Below are positions 45,711 through 55,252 of a stretch of DNA of 64,000 bases, piece after piece (the first letter of the stretch is position 1; every line of letters starts with the position of its first letter). A program made the translations under genes and the position numbers. The stretch is from positions 1-64,000 of the forward strand of contig CAYZRS010000012.1 of assembly GCA_964480915.1 (NCBI GenBank). Reading direction: 5' to 3'. The notes beneath the pieces were generated by a model. It made no database searches and was not told the origin of the DNA. It worked only from the letters and a program-made list of their open reading frames with translations. The DNA comes from CAWGCE01 sp964480915. GTDB taxonomy: Bacteria; Planctomycetota; Planctomycetia; Pirellulales; Pirellulaceae.

Positions 45711-47216
45711 ATGCAACGTTTTCGCGCACTCATCTGCATTCTTAGTTTGGCCATGGTGGCTCCTCCGTTCCCCGTCTTCGCACAGGGTGGATATGGCGTA
45801 CCGGTCACCTGCCAGGATTATCGTCTGACCTGCCAGACCGTCTACGAACAACAACCGATCACGACCTATCGCATGCAAAGCGAAACCGTCGTGCAGAAGC
45901 GACAAGTTGTGTCCTATCGTCCCGTGACAGAAACCGTCATGCAGGAACGTCGTCATCGCGTTGCCAAGCCGGTCACTCAGACTTCTTATCGTGAAGAGCG
46001 CCAAACCGTCCTGCGTCCCGTCTGGGAAACGAAGTACCGCGATATGAGCTACAACCGAGTGCGCTACGTGAATGAGACATCGTCGCGGATGGAACGACGG
46101 GTCGTTCAAAAACCGGTCACCGAAACGGCCTATCGTGAAGAACGACGCGTCGTACAAAAACCGGTCACTCAGACCGTCATGCAAGATCAGATGGCGACCG
46201 CCATGGTGCCCCAAACCAGCTATCGTCAACAGTTAATCGATCGGGGTCAGTACGTAGATCAAATGGTCTTCAAACCGGGCGATGTGCGAAATCGATTGCG
46301 ATGGCAAGGACGGGGCTGCGACAAAGACCCACTCACGGGCGACTGCCAATTCCGTCGTGCCGGCCTCTACTGGCAACAGCAAGAACAACCCGGTTCGTGG
46401 ACAGCAAACAAGGTCTATGTGCCCAACGTTGGCATCCAACAGATCGCCGAGACGCAATACGTCCCGCAACAATTCACTCGCAAGGTGGCCATTCCGGTAA
46501 CGAACTACGTCCCAGAAGTTCAGTCACGCCGAGTCCCCGTCCAAACAGTTCGCATGGTGCAAGAGGAACAAGTGCGACAAGTTCCGGTGACGACACAGCG
46601 TCCTGTCGTGGAACGAATCACTAACTACGTACCGGAACGCGTCTGCAAATGGGTTCCGCAAGAAATGGTTCGCCGCGTGCCCGTCACGACGCAAAAGGTC
46701 GTCTACGAAGATCGTGTTGAACAAGTGCCCGTTACGACGACTCGAATGGTTGCCGAATACAAGACGGTCGACGTCCCACAGACGACCAACCGCTGGGTGC
46801 CACAAACGACGATGCGCCAAGTTCCACGCACGGTCATGATGCGGGTCCCCATCACGCCAACGGTCCCTGTTTGCGACACTGGCTGTTCCTATTCCACCCC
46901 GGTCAGTTCGTACAGCAGTTCGAGCACTCCCTATGCGGAACCGATCCGAACCATCCCGACGGCTCCGATGGAAAACTACACCGGTCCGACCATCGAATCG
47001 TCACCAACGACCAGCTACCCCGAAACGACCGAACCGACACCGGCGACCGGGCCAATCACTTCGGACGACCAATGGCGTCCGCGGGCACCTGTCCTCGAAT
47101 TTGGCCCGAGCGCACGTGGACCGCAGGCTCGATCAGCACGCGCCAACGAAGGTGGCTGGCGAGCGGTGGCGACGAAAGGGTCGACGGACCGAGTTCGTCT
47201 CTCGAAAGCCGAGTAA
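45711..47216 (+). CDS. YTV-repeat exported cell-surface protein
   Basis: This is a 501-residue protein with a signal peptide (residues 1-24, cleavage near VFAQG). The body is made of short Tyr/Thr/Val/Arg/Gln-rich repeats (PVTETAYREERRVVQKP, RVPVTTQKVVYEDRVEQVPV, VPQTTMRQVPRTVMM), the YTV pattern described in Rhodopirellula baltica, where such proteins are abundant in the cell wall. Repeats fall in two blocks, about 45-160 and 240-385, separated by a non-repeat segment with two cysteines. The C-terminus is Pro/Ser/Thr-rich and basic. I expect an insoluble envelope protein. No ribosome-binding site of usual spacing was seen. Confidence 0.85.
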   Translation: MQRFRALICILSLAMVAPPFPVFAQGGYGVPVTCQDYRLTCQTVYEQQPITTYRMQSETVVQKRQVVSYRPVTETVMQERRHRVAKPVTQTSYREERQTVLRPVWETKYRDMSYNRVRYVNETSSRMERRVVQKPVTETAYREERRVVQKPVTQTVMQDQMATAMVPQTSYRQQLIDRGQYVDQMVFKPGDVRNRLRWQGRGCDKDPLTGDCQFRRAGLYWQQQEQPGSWTANKVYVPNVGIQQIAETQYVPQQFTRKVAIPVTNYVPEVQSRRVPVQTVRMVQEEQVRQVPVTTQRPVVERITNYVPERVCKWVPQEMVRRVPVTTQKVVYEDRVEQVPVTTTRMVAEYKTVDVPQTTNRWVPQTTMRQVPRTVMMRVPITPTVPVCDTGCSYSTPVSSYSSSSTPYAEPIRTIPTAPMENYTGPTIESSPTTSYPETTEPTPATGPITSDDQWRPRAPVLEFGPSARGPQARSARANEGGWRAVATKGSTDRVRLSKAE

Positions 47217-47280
47217 TCAAAACGCGGCACTTCACGGGCACCTCCTCGGCGAGCCCATCTTGACCCCGTATACTGGCAGC

Positions 47281-48522
47281 ATGGAATTGCAACTCGCCAG
47301 CACCGACCAAGAAGAGCGTTCCCCATTGCTGGGACGCTACGTTGCCTTCGTCGGCAAATTGGGTGGAGTCACCAAACAGGAAGCGCACCAGTTGGTTCGC
47401 CAACAGGGCGGCATTCCCGTCAGCGCCGAACACGTCAAGCTCGACTTGATCGTGATCGGTGCCGATGCCTGGCCGTTTGAAGCGGCCGACTTGCTAGAAG
47501 CGACGGTCGCCGCCGCAGCCGCCAAAGGCCTGATCGAGATCATGGCCGAAACTCAGTTGTGGGAAGAACTGGGATTGGTCGAACCGGACCAAGACGTCCG
47601 CCAGCTCTACACACCAGCCATGTTGGCCGAACTCCTAAAAGTTCCGCTGGCCCACGTACGACGTTGGCATCGGCGGGGACTGATCAAACCGGCACGCATT
47701 GTTCATCGCCTTCCATATTTTGACTTTCAAGAAGTCATCACGGCCCGCCGATTGGCGCAGCTGCTGGCGGCCGGCGCATCGCCGAAGGCAATTGAGTCGA
47801 AACTCGACGCGCTGTCGAAACTGGCACCTAACGTCGATCGCCCACTGGCCCAGCTGTCGGTGATCGTCGAAGGTCGCGACTTATTGCTTCGCGATGGCGA
47901 AGGTCTGATCGAAAGCAGCGGTCAACGTCGTTTCGATTTTGCCGCAGCGGAAGAAGACAACGAATCCACTTCAACGCAACCTTCTCAGCCGACGACAAGC
48001 GAGACAGCAGAAGCGGTCATTTTAAATTCGGTCGACTACTTTCAGCCGCAGCAGCTGGAACGAGTCAGCTCGGAAGAGCTGCTAACGCAGGCAGCCAACT
48101 ATGAAGACAACGGCGACTTACAGGCGGCGGTCGATACGTATCGAGCCCTCCTCTTCGTCGACGGTACCGATCCGGAAATCAATTTCCAGCTGGCCGAATT
48201 GCTCTATCGTTTAGGCGATGTTTCGGCCGCCCGCGAACGCTACTACGTCGTTCTAGAACTCGACGAAGACTTTGTGGAAGCACGAGCCAACTTGGGATGC
48301 GTGTTGGCGGAAATGGGACAGCAGGAATTGGCGATTGCCGCTTTCAGTGGGACGCTCGATCGCCATCGCGAATATCCTGACGTCCACTATCATCTCGCTC
48401 GCACCCTGGACGAGGTGGAACGGCACAACGAGGCCAACATCCACTGGCGAGAATTCTTGGCGCTCGCACCCGACAGCGCTTGGGCTCAAGAGGCTCGAGA
48501 TCGACTCGGACTGGACGATTAG
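47281..48522 (+). CDS. BRCT - MerR-type HTH - TPR fusion protein
   Basis: This 413-residue cytoplasmic protein has three modules rarely seen together. Residues about 14-75 (LLGRYVAFVGKLGGVTKQEA, LVRQQGGIPVSAEH, DLIVIGADAWP) look like a BRCT domain. Residues about 109-165 (YTPAMLAELLKVPLAHVRRW, HRRGLIKPA) are a MerR-like winged helix-turn-helix. After an acidic Ser/Thr linker, about 270-410 hold three or four TPR repeats (ALLFVDGTDPEINFQLAELL, YRLGDVSAARERYY). I start at ATG 47281, where the BRCT fold begins; the open frame upstream is the shadow of the YTV gene. I infer a DNA-associated adaptor or regulator. Confidence 0.8.
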   Translation: MELQLASTDQEERSPLLGRYVAFVGKLGGVTKQEAHQLVRQQGGIPVSAEHVKLDLIVIGADAWPFEAADLLEATVAAAAAKGLIEIMAETQLWEELGLVEPDQDVRQLYTPAMLAELLKVPLAHVRRWHRRGLIKPARIVHRLPYFDFQEVITARRLAQLLAAGASPKAIESKLDALSKLAPNVDRPLAQLSVIVEGRDLLLRDGEGLIESSGQRRFDFAAAEEDNESTSTQPSQPTTSETAEAVILNSVDYFQPQQLERVSSEELLTQAANYEDNGDLQAAVDTYRALLFVDGTDPEINFQLAELLYRLGDVSAARERYYVVLELDEDFVEARANLGCVLAEMGQQELAIAAFSGTLDRHREYPDVHYHLARTLDEVERHNEANIHWREFLALAPDSAWAQEARDRLGLDD

Positions 48523-48676
48523 CCGCCAAACGATGCCCATATCCCCCAATCGGCAGAGCCGTAATTTGACCGATTAGGCCGCCTGTAATTTGACGAGCCG
48601 CCCAAATTCGTGGGTAGGCACCGCAATCGGCGGGGCGTATTCTGGACGATTCGCCCGAAGTTTCGCGACATCACAA

Positions 48677-49972
48677 ATGCAACATTTCCTCTTCCAATAT
48701 CATCCTGTAGCGCCGACGACATGGGTCTACCTGTCGTCGCTGCTGGCGATTGGTTTGTTCTTCAAATTCAACCGATTTTGGAGTGTGCGCAACCTCGACA
48801 TCTTGATGCTTTTGGCCATGTCGCCCGGCCTGCTGATGATCTATTTCGGCTACCAGTCGAAGGCAGCCAATGTCGACGTGATGGTTGCCGAACAGATCGA
48901 TCATACTGCCTCACCAGAGACGACGGCCCAATTGTCGATCGGTCAAGAAATGAGCCGCGAGGGTTATTTTTGGCTCGTCGGTTGTGCCGGTCTGTGGATG
49001 ATCCGATTGGCGCTCGATTCCGTCCTGCGCAGGCGGCCTTTATTGACCCCCAATATCACGATTGGTGGATTGGCCTTCATGGGTGCAGCGCTATTCATCT
49101 TTTTGATGGCCAACGTCGCTTCTTCGCCCGGCAATGCGCGGTTGGACAACTTAATCGACTTCAATCATGCCAACGGCCCAGGCTATGCCGCACTCAATCA
49201 CCTGCCCGTCAGCGCCCATAAGACGCTCGCCATCATTTCGCATGCAGCGATCGTGTTAGGCCTGGTGCTGGTTGGACATCGCCACTTTGGCAACGTCACG
49301 AATGGTTTCGGTGCCGCCATGCTTTATCTCATGATGCCCTACACCTCGCAAATGACCGGTGCGCTAGACCATTTCCTGCCGGCCGCGTTACTCGTCTGGG
49401 CGGTGCTGTTTTACCGGCAACCGATCGTATCCGGATTGTTGGTGGGAGCAGCCTCGGGCTGCATTTACTATCCGCTGTTTATCGTTCCGTTGTGGATCAG
49501 CTACTACTGGCGACGAGGCTGGGCACGCTTCGTCGCAGGCGTACTCATTGCACTGGTGACGATGGCCGGCCTGATCGCGTTGACGCCCAGCACGAGTGGT
49601 TTACTGAGCGATCTGCAAAGGATGTTTGGCCTCAGAGCTCCACAGATGACGGGGCTCGAAGGCATTTGGGACGAGACATCGGGCGGCTGGAATCCCCAAT
49701 ATCGCCTGCCGGCACTCGCTTTGTTTGTTGTGCTCTCGCTGGGATTGATGCTGTGGCCGGCGAAAAAGAACCTCGGCACATTGATCAGCTGCACAGCACT
49801 GATCATGGTGGCTGCCCAATTTTGGATGGGCTGGGGCGGCGGCTTGGCGATCGCTTGGTATTTGCCGCTGACGCTGCTCACCATCTTCCGGCCAAACTTA
49901 GAAGACCGAACCGCGACGACGATGCTCAAGGCGCGACCGACGGCCAACCAGCAAACGACGGCAACGGCCTAA
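48677..49972 (+). CDS. polytopic membrane protein, possibly GT87/GT-C-like
   Basis: This is a 431-residue protein with about ten membrane helices (for example VYLSSLLAIGLFFKF, ILMLLAMSPGLLMIYF, FMGAALFIFLMANV, AALLVWAVLFYRQPI). A loop after the third helix and the C-terminal tail are hydrophilic. I start at ATG 48677 (MQHFLFQYHP); the frame extends to a TTG at 48590 with no support. The helix layout and the RQPIVSGLLVGAASG segment recall polyprenyl-phosphate-dependent GT-C/GT87 mannosyltransferases, but no diagnostic Asp motif is clear, so the assignment is weak. Confidence 0.72.
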   Translation: MQHFLFQYHPVAPTTWVYLSSLLAIGLFFKFNRFWSVRNLDILMLLAMSPGLLMIYFGYQSKAANVDVMVAEQIDHTASPETTAQLSIGQEMSREGYFWLVGCAGLWMIRLALDSVLRRRPLLTPNITIGGLAFMGAALFIFLMANVASSPGNARLDNLIDFNHANGPGYAALNHLPVSAHKTLAIISHAAIVLGLVLVGHRHFGNVTNGFGAAMLYLMMPYTSQMTGALDHFLPAALLVWAVLFYRQPIVSGLLVGAASGCIYYPLFIVPLWISYYWRRGWARFVAGVLIALVTMAGLIALTPSTSGLLSDLQRMFGLRAPQMTGLEGIWDETSGGWNPQYRLPALALFVVLSLGLMLWPAKKNLGTLISCTALIMVAAQFWMGWGGGLAIAWYLPLTLLTIFRPNLEDRTATTMLKARPTANQQTTATA

Positions 49973-50046
49973 CGGACGCCGAACCACGCCCGACGATTCG
50001 CCAGCTGCCAGCTGCCAGTGTCTTACCGGTTCGCTTCCGAAAGATT

Positions 50047-50427
50047 TCAAGCCAAGTCGGAGGGCCGCATTCCCAAATCGACAATGCTGCAAGCTTGAAT
50101 CGGCTCCAGCCCCAACGTTTCTGCTTTCGCCAAGAGCTCTTCGCTTGTCGTTCCCGGATTCAAGTACAGCTCTTCACAGCCGACTTCGGCAATCTCCTCC
50201 AGGACACGAATGCCGATCGCCGGTGGCAAGTAGACGCTGATCCGCTGGAGCGGTTTCACCGGTACATCACTCAGCGAAAGATAAACCTGCAGCCCTTCAA
50301 TCTCGCCACCCTTCGGGTTAATCGGAAAGACGGTGTAACCCTGCTGCATGTGGGCTCGCACCGATTGGTTACCAAACTTGGATCGATCCGAACTGGCGCC
50401 TAGGACCGCAACTGTTTTCTCGCTCAT
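50047..50427 (-). CDS. CoA-binding domain protein (YccU-like)
   Basis: This is a 126-residue Rossmann-fold protein. TVAVLGASSDRSKFGNQSVR and the later INPKGGEIEGLQVY, SVYLPPAIGIRVLEEIAEVG and LNPGTTSEELL reproduce the CoA-binding domain of succinyl-CoA synthetase-alpha-like single-domain proteins. AGAGGT lies about 8 bases before the ATG. Such proteins bind CoA but have no established reaction. It stands alone between two plus-strand genes. Confidence 0.9.
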   Translation of the reverse strand: MSEKTVAVLGASSDRSKFGNQSVRAHMQQGYTVFPINPKGGEIEGLQVYLSLSDVPVKPLQRISVYLPPAIGIRVLEEIAEVGCEELYLNPGTTSEELLAKAETLGLEPIQACSIVDLGMRPSDLA

Positions 50428-50694
50428 CGTGTGACCTCTTCGAGTCTGTTCATTCCTGCAATACGTTTCACTTGTTGTGTCAGGCAGAATAGCCGATCTC
50501 GCCAGCGCAGCAACGCGTCCACGACTTTGAAATAGCTAGCACGGCAGGTGGGATGACCGACGTTCGGAAAGTCACCCCACGAACGCAGCAGAAACTCGAC
50601 TTGAGCCAACCCGACCGATCGGCCTACTCTCCGCGACAAAAGTAGAGGTCGGTAAATCCGGCTCGGCAAATCAACCTACAATCAAAGGCGACCC

Positions 50695-51720
50695 ATGGGA
50701 CGTCCGACTTTTATCCTGTTGTTACTCATTGCAGCGATCGGTGGCTGGTTCGTGATGAGCGAACTCTCACTTCAGGACCCGTCCGGTCGTCCGCTGGGGA
50801 CGCTCACGCCGACACCGGTCGGCCCAACGGGAGGCGGCCTTGGGACGCAGATCACTAACACCTTACGTGGCGGCAGCCCGCGACCGCCAACTCGCCCAGC
50901 GGGCGTCATTCGTGTGGCCACGATGAATTTGGACAACTTCGACAATGCCAAAGCTGCCCGAAACGACATCGTGGGAGTCACGGCGCGGATCGTATCCAAT
51001 TTCGACGTCGTCGCGCTGCAGGACATTACCTCGGGCGAACAGAATGCCGTTCCTGCTTTGGTCGACGCGGCGAATGCGCTCGGTTGTGACTACGACTTCG
51101 TTGTGGGACCACGGGTGGGTCGCCAACAACAATTTCAGCAGTTCGCATTCATCTATGACAAAACACGAATTGAAGTGGACCGCTATGAACTTTATAGCGT
51201 GCAAGACCCAGACGACCTGCTGAAATACGAACCGTTCGTTGCCTGGTTTCGAGTACGCGGCGTTGACCCTCAGGATGCGTTCACGTTCAGCTTGGTTAAC
51301 ATGCTGGTCGACCCGGAAGAAGCGCCACGCGAAAACGGCATCACACCGGCCGTGTTTGATCAAGTACGCAATGATCGTCGTGGTGAGGACGACGTGATTT
51401 TACTGGGCGATTTTGCGATGAACGCGACCGACCTGCAGAAGAAGGTGGCCATGCCGAGCGGCGTTTTCATCATTCGCGATGCGCCGACGAACCCGCAGCA
51501 TGACCGATCCAACGTGAACATCATCGTCGATCGCCATGCGACTGTCGAATTGACCGGACGATCGGGTGTCTTCGATTTTCTTCGCGAGTTGAATCTGTCG
51601 ATGGAACAGGCAGTCACGATCTCGAACCACTTACCCGTCTGGGCCGAGTTCTCGGTCTATGAAGGAGGCCAACCAGGCCGAGTCGCCGCGAATGCCGATG
51701 AAGCGATGAGCGTGCCCTAA
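50695..51720 (+). CDS. exported endonuclease/exonuclease/phosphatase-fold protein with altered active site
   Basis: This is a 341-residue protein with an N-terminal membrane or signal segment (FILLLLIAAIGGWFVMSEL), a Pro/Gly-rich linker and an EEP (DNase I-like) domain from about residue 70. Landmarks are VATMNLDNF (Asn), VVALQDI (family Glu replaced by Asp), ILLGDFAMN (the GDFN motif with two extra residues) and ISNHLPVWAEF (family SDH replaced by SNH). Two metal or catalytic positions therefore differ from DNase I/exonuclease III. It may be a modified nuclease or phosphodiesterase acting outside the cytoplasm, or an inactive binding form. Confidence 0.8.
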   Translation: MGRPTFILLLLIAAIGGWFVMSELSLQDPSGRPLGTLTPTPVGPTGGGLGTQITNTLRGGSPRPPTRPAGVIRVATMNLDNFDNAKAARNDIVGVTARIVSNFDVVALQDITSGEQNAVPALVDAANALGCDYDFVVGPRVGRQQQFQQFAFIYDKTRIEVDRYELYSVQDPDDLLKYEPFVAWFRVRGVDPQDAFTFSLVNMLVDPEEAPRENGITPAVFDQVRNDRRGEDDVILLGDFAMNATDLQKKVAMPSGVFIIRDAPTNPQHDRSNVNIIVDRHATVELTGRSGVFDFLRELNLSMEQAVTISNHLPVWAEFSVYEGGQPGRVAANADEAMSVP

Positions 51721-51735
51721 GCGCAGTCGAAGCAA

Positions 51736-52383
51736 TCAATTCGCCGCCGACGTGTTTTGAAAATGCGACATGTATTCGCTCATCGGTGGCAGCCCCACCT
51801 CTGCCCGCAAGGCGTCAAGTTGTTCGGGCGATTCGCAAGGCAGTGGCTCGAGCCCTTGCTTGCCAGCGCGGAGGATGCCACGCATTTGCGTTCCGTAACG
51901 CTGCTTCTTTCCTTCGGCTAAAAGCACACGGTCGGTCAGGTAGGCGACATCGGCAGCGCCGACTTCACCGTCGGCCAGCTGGTTCATCTTGTCTAAACAA
52001 GTCCGTTGAAATTTTGGGTTCGCATCCGCATGCTGCACCAACAGCCAAGCCGCTCGGGCGCCGTCTTCTCCGACCAGCGATTTTCCCAGCCAGCCATGCT
52101 TACGCACCTGCCTCGACAGCCACGTCCAGTTCTTCCGGTCCACGCGAGCCATCCTATTTCCCAGCTTCGTCGACACGGCAACCAGGTTCTCACCATTCGC
52201 CAACCGCCGATTCACTTCCTTGCGAATCTTTTGATCAGCCTCCATCCGCTGCAGCAGCTCTTGCCGTAATTCTGGCAATTGGCAGACCGGCTGCTCATCA
52301 CCCTGCGCCCACACAGGATTACTGCTTCGCAGCAGCGCAACGAAAACCAAGAAACCAGCGAACCAACTTCTTTGCAACCACAT
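51736..52383 (-). CDS. exported DUF6624 family protein
   Basis: This is a 215-residue protein with a signal peptide (LQRSWFAGFLVFVALLRSSNPVWAQG). The mature part has the DUF6624 pattern: NWTWLSRQVRKHGWLGKSLVG, ARAAWLLVQHADANPKFQ, VAYLTDRVLLAEGKKQRYGTQ. I start at ATG 52383 because GGAG lies 7 bases upstream; the ATG at 52434 has a purine tract only 2-3 bases away. The family has no known activity, though the QHAD and QRYGTQ residues are highly conserved. It converges on the EEP-fold gene with 15 bases between stops. Confidence 0.85.
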   Translation of the reverse strand: MWLQRSWFAGFLVFVALLRSSNPVWAQGDEQPVCQLPELRQELLQRMEADQKIRKEVNRRLANGENLVAVSTKLGNRMARVDRKNWTWLSRQVRKHGWLGKSLVGEDGARAAWLLVQHADANPKFQRTCLDKMNQLADGEVGAADVAYLTDRVLLAEGKKQRYGTQMRGILRAGKQGLEPLPCESPEQLDALRAEVGLPPMSEYMSHFQNTSAAN

Positions 52384-52626
52384 CGGGCAGCTCCACCATT
52401 CGTTTTGAAATCGCGACTCATGACCGGCGTTCATCTTCCCTCAACCACTTTCCGAGTTCAATGAAACGGCGTTTTCGACACGGGTGACCACTCATCGAAG
52501 ATTTATCGGTCACATCCACGCTACCCCGGCGTGACATAAAATCAGCCTGGGTTACCTTAGAACAGGTTGCAAGAGACGCGTTTTGAAACTCCGCGCCACG
52601 ACGCCGCTTAGCCCTGGAACCTACCG

Positions 52627-53715
52627 ATGGAATTAGGCCTCCCCGCAAGATACTTCACGAGTCGTTCCGTCCATGAACAAGAATCGGATCGCATTTTTCG
52701 AAACGGTTGGCTGTGCCTTGATCGCGTGGATCGTCTCTCTGCCGTTGGCGAGTACCGCACCTACGAAATCGAAGGCGTTTCCATTTTGGCCACGCGCACG
52801 GATCAAGGGCTGCAAACTTTTCACAACGTCTGTCGTCATCGTGGAGCGATCCTGTGCACCGAGCCCTGTGGAGAACTGAATAACGGCCGCATCCAATGCG
52901 CCTATCATGCTTGGACTTATGGCGGTGCGGGCGAACTGCTCAGCGCGCCCAACATGCGCAACGATCCGGATTTCAAGTCGCACGAGTTTGGACTGGCGCC
53001 GATCGCCTCGGCCGAGTGGAACGGCTACCTGATGATCAATTTGGCAGTAGAACCCGAACCATTTGCGGCCGCCTATGATGCCGTCATGGACCACTTTCGG
53101 CCCTGGTCGATGGATCAACTGACGATGAAGGATCAGCGCATCTACAACGTCCAAGCCAATTGGAAATTGGTTTTTCAAAATTTCAGCGAATGTTACCACT
53201 GCCCGACAGTCCACCCGGCCTTGGCGAAGCTGACACCGTACCAATCGGCGACGAACGACATCGATTCGGGCCCGTTTCAAGGTGGCCCCATGCAGTTATC
53301 AGACGGCACTGACACGATGTCTTCGGACGGGAAATCGGTCAGTCGTCCTCTGCCCCGGCTATCGTCAAAACAGCGGAGAACCGTCGGCTACTACACGCTG
53401 TTTCCGACGATGTTTATCAGCCCGCATCCCGATTACGTGATGGTGCATCGGCTCTATCGCCAAACCATCGACCGGACACGCATCGAATGTGATTTCCTGT
53501 TTGACCAAGCAGCGATCGAATCTGGCGAGGCCGATCCGGCTCGCGCGGTAGAATTTTGGGACATGACGAACAGGCAGGATTGGCACGTCTGCGAATTGGT
53601 CCAACGGGGCGCGGCGAGCCATCTACCACCGGGCCCTTACAGTCCACTGGAGACGGTCCTACCAAAATTCGATCGCCACTATCTGGCGCAAATGGACTCC
53701 CCTCAGCTCGGGTAA
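52627..53715 (+). CDS. Rieske non-heme iron oxygenase alpha subunit-like
   Basis: This is a 362-residue aromatic-ring-hydroxylating or choline/carnitine monooxygenase-like enzyme. The Rieske 2Fe-2S ligands are C69 and H71 (CRHRG) and C91 and H94 (CAYHAWTY). The mononuclear iron site is H191 and H196 in NFSECYHCPTVHP, with the bridging Asp/Glu in QNFSE and a third ligand Asp probably in NRQDWHVCE. No ferredoxin or reductase partner gene is adjacent, so electrons must come from elsewhere. Quaternary-amine oxidation is a fair guess from the NFxExYHCPxVHP form. Confidence 0.9.
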   Translation: MELGLPARYFTSRSVHEQESDRIFRNGWLCLDRVDRLSAVGEYRTYEIEGVSILATRTDQGLQTFHNVCRHRGAILCTEPCGELNNGRIQCAYHAWTYGGAGELLSAPNMRNDPDFKSHEFGLAPIASAEWNGYLMINLAVEPEPFAAAYDAVMDHFRPWSMDQLTMKDQRIYNVQANWKLVFQNFSECYHCPTVHPALAKLTPYQSATNDIDSGPFQGGPMQLSDGTDTMSSDGKSVSRPLPRLSSKQRRTVGYYTLFPTMFISPHPDYVMVHRLYRQTIDRTRIECDFLFDQAAIESGEADPARAVEFWDMTNRQDWHVCELVQRGAASHLPPGPYSPLETVLPKFDRHYLAQMDSPQLG

Positions 53716-53817
53716 TAAAGGGCCTCGGAACTGAGCTAAGCAAACGGACGCAAATGCGTTAGCCTGGGAGCGATTTGAGGCCCGATTCGACGCTGGAACA
53801 AGACAAGGACCGCCCCG

Positions 53818-54999
53818 TTGATACTGATCGTCGAACGAGACCTCTCGCTGGTCAGCGGTCACCATCACACGCAAATCGGCGCCATCCGCTCGCTGGCTCC
53901 CAGTCAACAAGTATTCGTTGCCACGACGGTAGATTTCGCCCTCGCCGACGATGTCCACGCCGATGACATCTTTGCGATTCTTCCGAGCAGGAACATTCTT
54001 CGCAGCGCTTCGCTCTTTCGAACACGCCGCTCGCCAAAATCGGATTGGGCGACGTCCGCCGCCAGTGCGTTGTCTGCAAAGGTTGCAGCGCTGGGCATGA
54101 GCCACGCCGACCAAATCGTCATCCCATCCTGTCGCCCAGTAAGCATGCGGATGCTGTTTCAGATTTATGACGGCAACAGCGCCGACCGCCGCCCCAGAGC
54201 CAAACTGCGCATCCTCAGCCCCGACGTCCTTTCTCGCCTGTCGGCGAATGAAGTTTTACAGTTGGGGAACCACGTGAAGTCCGGACGGATCTGGCTCTAC
54301 ACCGAAACGGCCGAACTGGCTCAGTTCATTACGCAGCAAACCGGCCTACCCTGCTCTGCCGAATTCGTCTTGCCTGCAACGATCCCCGTCAACCAAGCTC
54401 CCACCGCTGCGGCTGCCCACACCGTTCAGCAAAAAGACCATTTTACAATCGGCTGCCTAGGCCAAGCGCGACGAGGCAAAGGGAGTTTCGACATTCCTCG
54501 AATTGTTGGTGAGCTAAGAAAACTGGCCGCACGGCAATCCTGTCCGTTTTCGATCACGATCTTGGTTCAAAAGCCGCGGGGCAAGCGTTGGAAACATGCT
54601 CGTTTTCAACTGGAGGAGTCACTGACTCGCAATGTGTTTCCTCGGGCAACCGTCGAAGTCTTGCAGAGTGATCTGTCGCCGGCGGAATTCCGATCGATGC
54701 TGGAATCGGTCGACTTTCTGATGTTGCCTTATTGGGTGAGTCGTTACGGACTGCGAGGATCGGGACTGGTGACCGATGGCATTTTGGCTCACAAGCCAAT
54801 CCTGCACACCGAGGGCATGTCGATGCAAGAATTCCTCTCACACGGCAACGGAGAATCGGCAACGACGCCTCACGAATTCGCGGCGAAGATCCTCTCCATG
54901 TGTTCCACACTGAGAGACTTCGAAACACCGACTGGTACCGCGGCACGCTACTTGACGGAGAGGATCGCCGCGACTGGTAACACGCTAAATGAGAACTGA
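53818..54999 (+). CDS. glycosyltransferase-like protein (GT-B, group 1 type)
   Basis: This is a 393-residue cytoplasmic protein. The N-terminal half has Rossmann-like strands (LILIVERDLSLVSGHHHTQ; DQIVIPSCRPVSMRML) and the C-terminal half reads FTIGCLGQARRGKGSFDIPRIV, then a VDFLMLPYWVSRYGLRGSGLVTDGILAHKPIL segment like the E-x7-E donor loop of GT4 enzymes, but with Ser/Gly in place of the Glu residues. That makes the assignment tentative. The start is TTG at 53818 with AAGGA 8 bases upstream. It follows the Rieske gene by 102 bases and precedes the giant subtilase by 253 bases. Confidence 0.65.
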   Translation: MILIVERDLSLVSGHHHTQIGAIRSLAPSQQVFVATTVDFALADDVHADDIFAILPSRNILRSASLFRTRRSPKSDWATSAASALSAKVAALGMSHADQIVIPSCRPVSMRMLFQIYDGNSADRRPRAKLRILSPDVLSRLSANEVLQLGNHVKSGRIWLYTETAELAQFITQQTGLPCSAEFVLPATIPVNQAPTAAAAHTVQQKDHFTIGCLGQARRGKGSFDIPRIVGELRKLAARQSCPFSITILVQKPRGKRWKHARFQLEESLTRNVFPRATVEVLQSDLSPAEFRSMLESVDFLMLPYWVSRYGLRGSGLVTDGILAHKPILHTEGMSMQEFLSHGNGESATTPHEFAAKILSMCSTLRDFETPTGTAARYLTERIAATGNTLNEN

Positions 55000-55252
55000 A
55001 CGGGGCAACTCGACCTTGAAATTGGCAACGAGCATTTCCGATTCAACCCATTTCGCCAAAGAACCACCAACAACAATGATGACAACTATTGCTACTGTAC
55101 ATGGGCAGCGCTAGCATCAATCTAACGCAAATATTGTGTCCCAAGTAAATTGTCATCGCGACATGCGTTCATGACGAAGCACGGAGCCAGCTTGAATTCG
55201 GCTGCGTGCTGACAACTCATATTTTTATCCGCAATCACATGGGGAGATATCG

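Noticed and set aside
46933..47280. Extension of the BRCT-MerR-TPR gene upstream of 47281
   Set aside because: It is the shadow of the YTV gene in another frame; the BRCT fold begins just after 47281.
50424..50669. 81-residue minus-strand frame overlapping the CoA-binding start as ATGA
   Set aside because: The overlap looks like coupling, but the peptide has no family-like pattern, no ribosome-binding site and a composition like non-coding DNA.
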